Source of the DNA: a virus
Reading direction: 5' to 3' (one strand)
Length of the DNA: 21,005 bases
Virus record (IMG/VR): IMGVR_UViG_3300034374_004548
Span: 1 to 21,005 of that record
A program made the position numbers and the translations under genes. Under the pieces are notes generated by a model. The model did not search any database. It was not told the DNA's origin and saw nothing but the letters and a program-made list of their open reading frames with translations. This document shows, one piece after another, positions 19,864-21,005 of the stretch. Within the stretch, counting starts at the first letter, position 1. Each line of letters opens with the position of its first letter.

Positions 19864-20909
19864 TGGAATTACCAGTATACAAATTAATCATAAACGAGGA
19901 GGACGAGACTGGAGTTGAGTTTGTTTCCCTTGTTACCAACCCTGCCATCGAAAGGGATTTTCAATACTTCAATCAAGACTTTGTTAAGCCTAATGCAGGT
20001 GAAGACGAAGGTGAGTTTATAAGCAGATGTATGCAAGTTGTTAAAGGTGAGGGTTACTCCGATGACCAGGCACTTGCAATCTGTTATAAATATTGGGAAG
20101 GTGAGAAGTTTGAGTCTTACAACGACTACCCAAAAGCAGCGAGTCAAAATGCTCAAAGAGGCATAAAACTAAACGAAGCAGTCGGAAACGATTGTGCTAC
20201 CTTAGTGGGTAAAAATCGTTCACGGCAGCTCATAGCAAGAGAAAATCTCTCATTAGAAACGATTAAACGCACTTACTCTTATTTATCAAGAGCCAAAGAA
20301 TATTACGACCCAAAAGACACTAAAGCGTGTGGAACTATTTCATACTTGCTATGGGGTGGTGAAGAGATGTTGAGATGGTCTGAACGTAAACTTGAGGAGT
20401 TAGAGTTAAGGAAGGCAAAACGCAAGTCTCGTTATGAGTCAAAGTTTGCTATCCAAGATGAGGAGAAAAGAATTATCACTGGAGCAGCAATGTTAGCTGA
20501 TAAAAAGATCTATCGTTATGACGATGTCAGAGGAGAATACTACGTTGTGTTTGATCGGGAGACAATCTTTCAAATTGCTAAAAAGTGGGCAAAGTCTGAC
20601 AGATACGATTCAGTAAACATACACCACGAGGTTGAGACTAAAGGACTATCCTTGTTTGAGTCTTATATCATAGACAGAGAGCGTGGCATTAACCCACCAA
20701 AAGGGTATGAAGAAGTAGCCGATGGAAGTTGGTTCTTGTCATACATAGTTAACGACGATGCTATATGGCAAAGAGTAAAGGATGGTGAGTTCAAGGGCTT
20801 CTCTGTTGAGGGGTATTTTGACTTTGAACGCAACAAAGAGGACGAGATAATGGATGCGATAATGAGGAAGATGAAGGACATTGTCAAGAAGTGGGATGGT
20901 AAAAATTGA
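19863..20909 (+). CDS. XkdF-like prohead protease with two inserted phage modules
   Basis: A 348-residue protein. The frame of an XkdF-type phage protease is split: residues 1-33 (GVEFVSLVTNPAIERDF) and 200-320 (KRIITGAAMLADKKIYRYDD, VNIHHEVETKGLSLFESYII, GFSVEGYF). Candidate catalytic residues are His254/255 and a Ser in the GLSLFES segment (263 or 267), placed by analogy. Between them lie a short module with RCMQVVKGEG...AICYKYW (55-78) and a ~95-residue helical module from PKAASQNAQRG (90) through CGTISYLLWGGEEML (156-170), both seen in other phage portal and protease proteins. It would process the scaffold and capsid during head maturation. Head genes are expected just downstream. Confidence 0.8.
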   Translation: MELPVYKLIINEEDETGVEFVSLVTNPAIERDFQYFNQDFVKPNAGEDEGEFISRCMQVVKGEGYSDDQALAICYKYWEGEKFESYNDYPKAASQNAQRGIKLNEAVGNDCATLVGKNRSRQLIARENLSLETIKRTYSYLSRAKEYYDPKDTKACGTISYLLWGGEEMLRWSERKLEELELRKAKRKSRYESKFAIQDEEKRIITGAAMLADKKIYRYDDVRGEYYVVFDRETIFQIAKKWAKSDRYDSVNIHHEVETKGLSLFESYIIDRERGINPPKGYEEVADGSWFLSYIVNDDAIWQRVKDGEFKGFSVEGYFDFERNKEDEIMDAIMRKMKDIVKKWDGKN

Positions 20910-20940
20910 GCCAAAAATTAAGCAACACTAATTATAAATA
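20910..20940 (+). promoter_or_regulatory. late-type promoter element, copy 2
   Basis: This block holds the same elements as 18510-18540 (GCCAAAAA, AACACTA, then CTAATTATAA at 20928-20937), with 25 of 31 identical positions. It begins at the first base after the protease stop and lies 2 bases before the ATG at 20943. Confidence 0.5.
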
Positions 20941-20942
20941 AA

Positions 20943-21005
20943 ATGAATAGTAAAGAAGTAATTCAAGAAATCCGTCACCTTTTATTCGGAGAAGAAGAAG
21001 AGGTA
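20943..21005 (+). CDS. start of a probable scaffold or head-assembly protein (cut by the window end)
   Basis: Twenty-one codons from the ATG at 20943 are open to the window end: MNSKEVIQEIRHLLFGEEEE, then V. The short helix followed by an acidic run resembles the beginning of proteins that follow XkdF-like proteases and act in head assembly or scaffolding. With only 21 residues the assignment rests mainly on position. It is led by the late-type element at 20910-20940. Confidence 0.5.
   Translation, partial: MNSKEVIQEIRHLLFGEEEEV

Noticed and set aside
1-21005. CRISPR arrays, tRNA genes, insertion sequences, integrase
   Set aside because: Reading through the window I found no spaced direct repeats, cloverleaf-like genes, transposase or integrase motifs. 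A dedicated scan could still find a degenerate tRNA.

Overview
The window is a stretch of an AT-rich tailed-phage genome (Caudoviricetes, siphovirus-like) whose host is most likely a member of the Bacteroidota. All convincing genes lie on the + strand, are tightly packed and often overlap by 1-11 bases. The host guess rests on several TANNTTTG boxes (the Bacteroidota -7 promoter element) placed directly in front of genes, and on protein types common in Bacteroidota phages. No integrase, tRNA, CRISPR or insertion sequence was found. No lysis gene, portal or major capsid gene was recognised. The first 153 bases are the end of a late structural gene and the last gene is cut at its start, so the missing head genes probably lie outside; if the contig is circular, position 1 would follow on from beyond the end.

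Layout. 1-153: tail of a structural gene. 216-1992: a small helix-turn-helix protein, an unknown protein, an ERF single-strand annealing protein and a YqaJ-type exonuclease, forming a recombination pair with a striking interrupted palindrome between them. 2017-2890: a 38-residue membrane peptide and a ParB-like protein. 2891-2998: a host-type promoter, two hairpins with complementary loops and a T-run terminator, probably a small RNA or leader. 3002-6142: a helicase-loader-like protein, a DnaB-type helicase, a C5 cytosine methyltransferase interrupted by a stop codon in its catalytic motif and overprinted by a second long frame, a stand-alone DnaA domain IV protein and a small unknown gene. 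6169-7931: a sigma-like protein without a normal start codon, a membrane protein, a CxxC protein, a SAM methyltransferase and an HNH nuclease. 7947-8318: probable small terminase. 8389-9688: six small accessory genes. 9688-10701: a glycosyltransferase. 10760-11944: large terminase. 11974-18508: tail module with a -1 frameshifted assembly chaperone, two tail-tip proteins and the tape measure. 18540-19863: small surface and adhesion proteins. 19863-20909: an XkdF-like prohead protease fused to two extra phage modules, followed by the start of another head-assembly gene.

How it fits together. The early half provides recombination (ERF plus exonuclease) and replication initiation (loader, helicase, DnaA-like DNA binding). 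A middle block may switch transcription (sigma-like protein) and modify DNA. The late half packages DNA and builds the tail. Early leaders carry the host-type TANNTTTG box, whereas several late leaders share a different CTA-WW-TATA element, so the phage may change promoter type during infection. The best candidates for undescribed biology are the paired-hairpin RNA at 2891-3010, the two-frame methyltransferase locus at 4784-5557 and the palindrome at 1295-1348.
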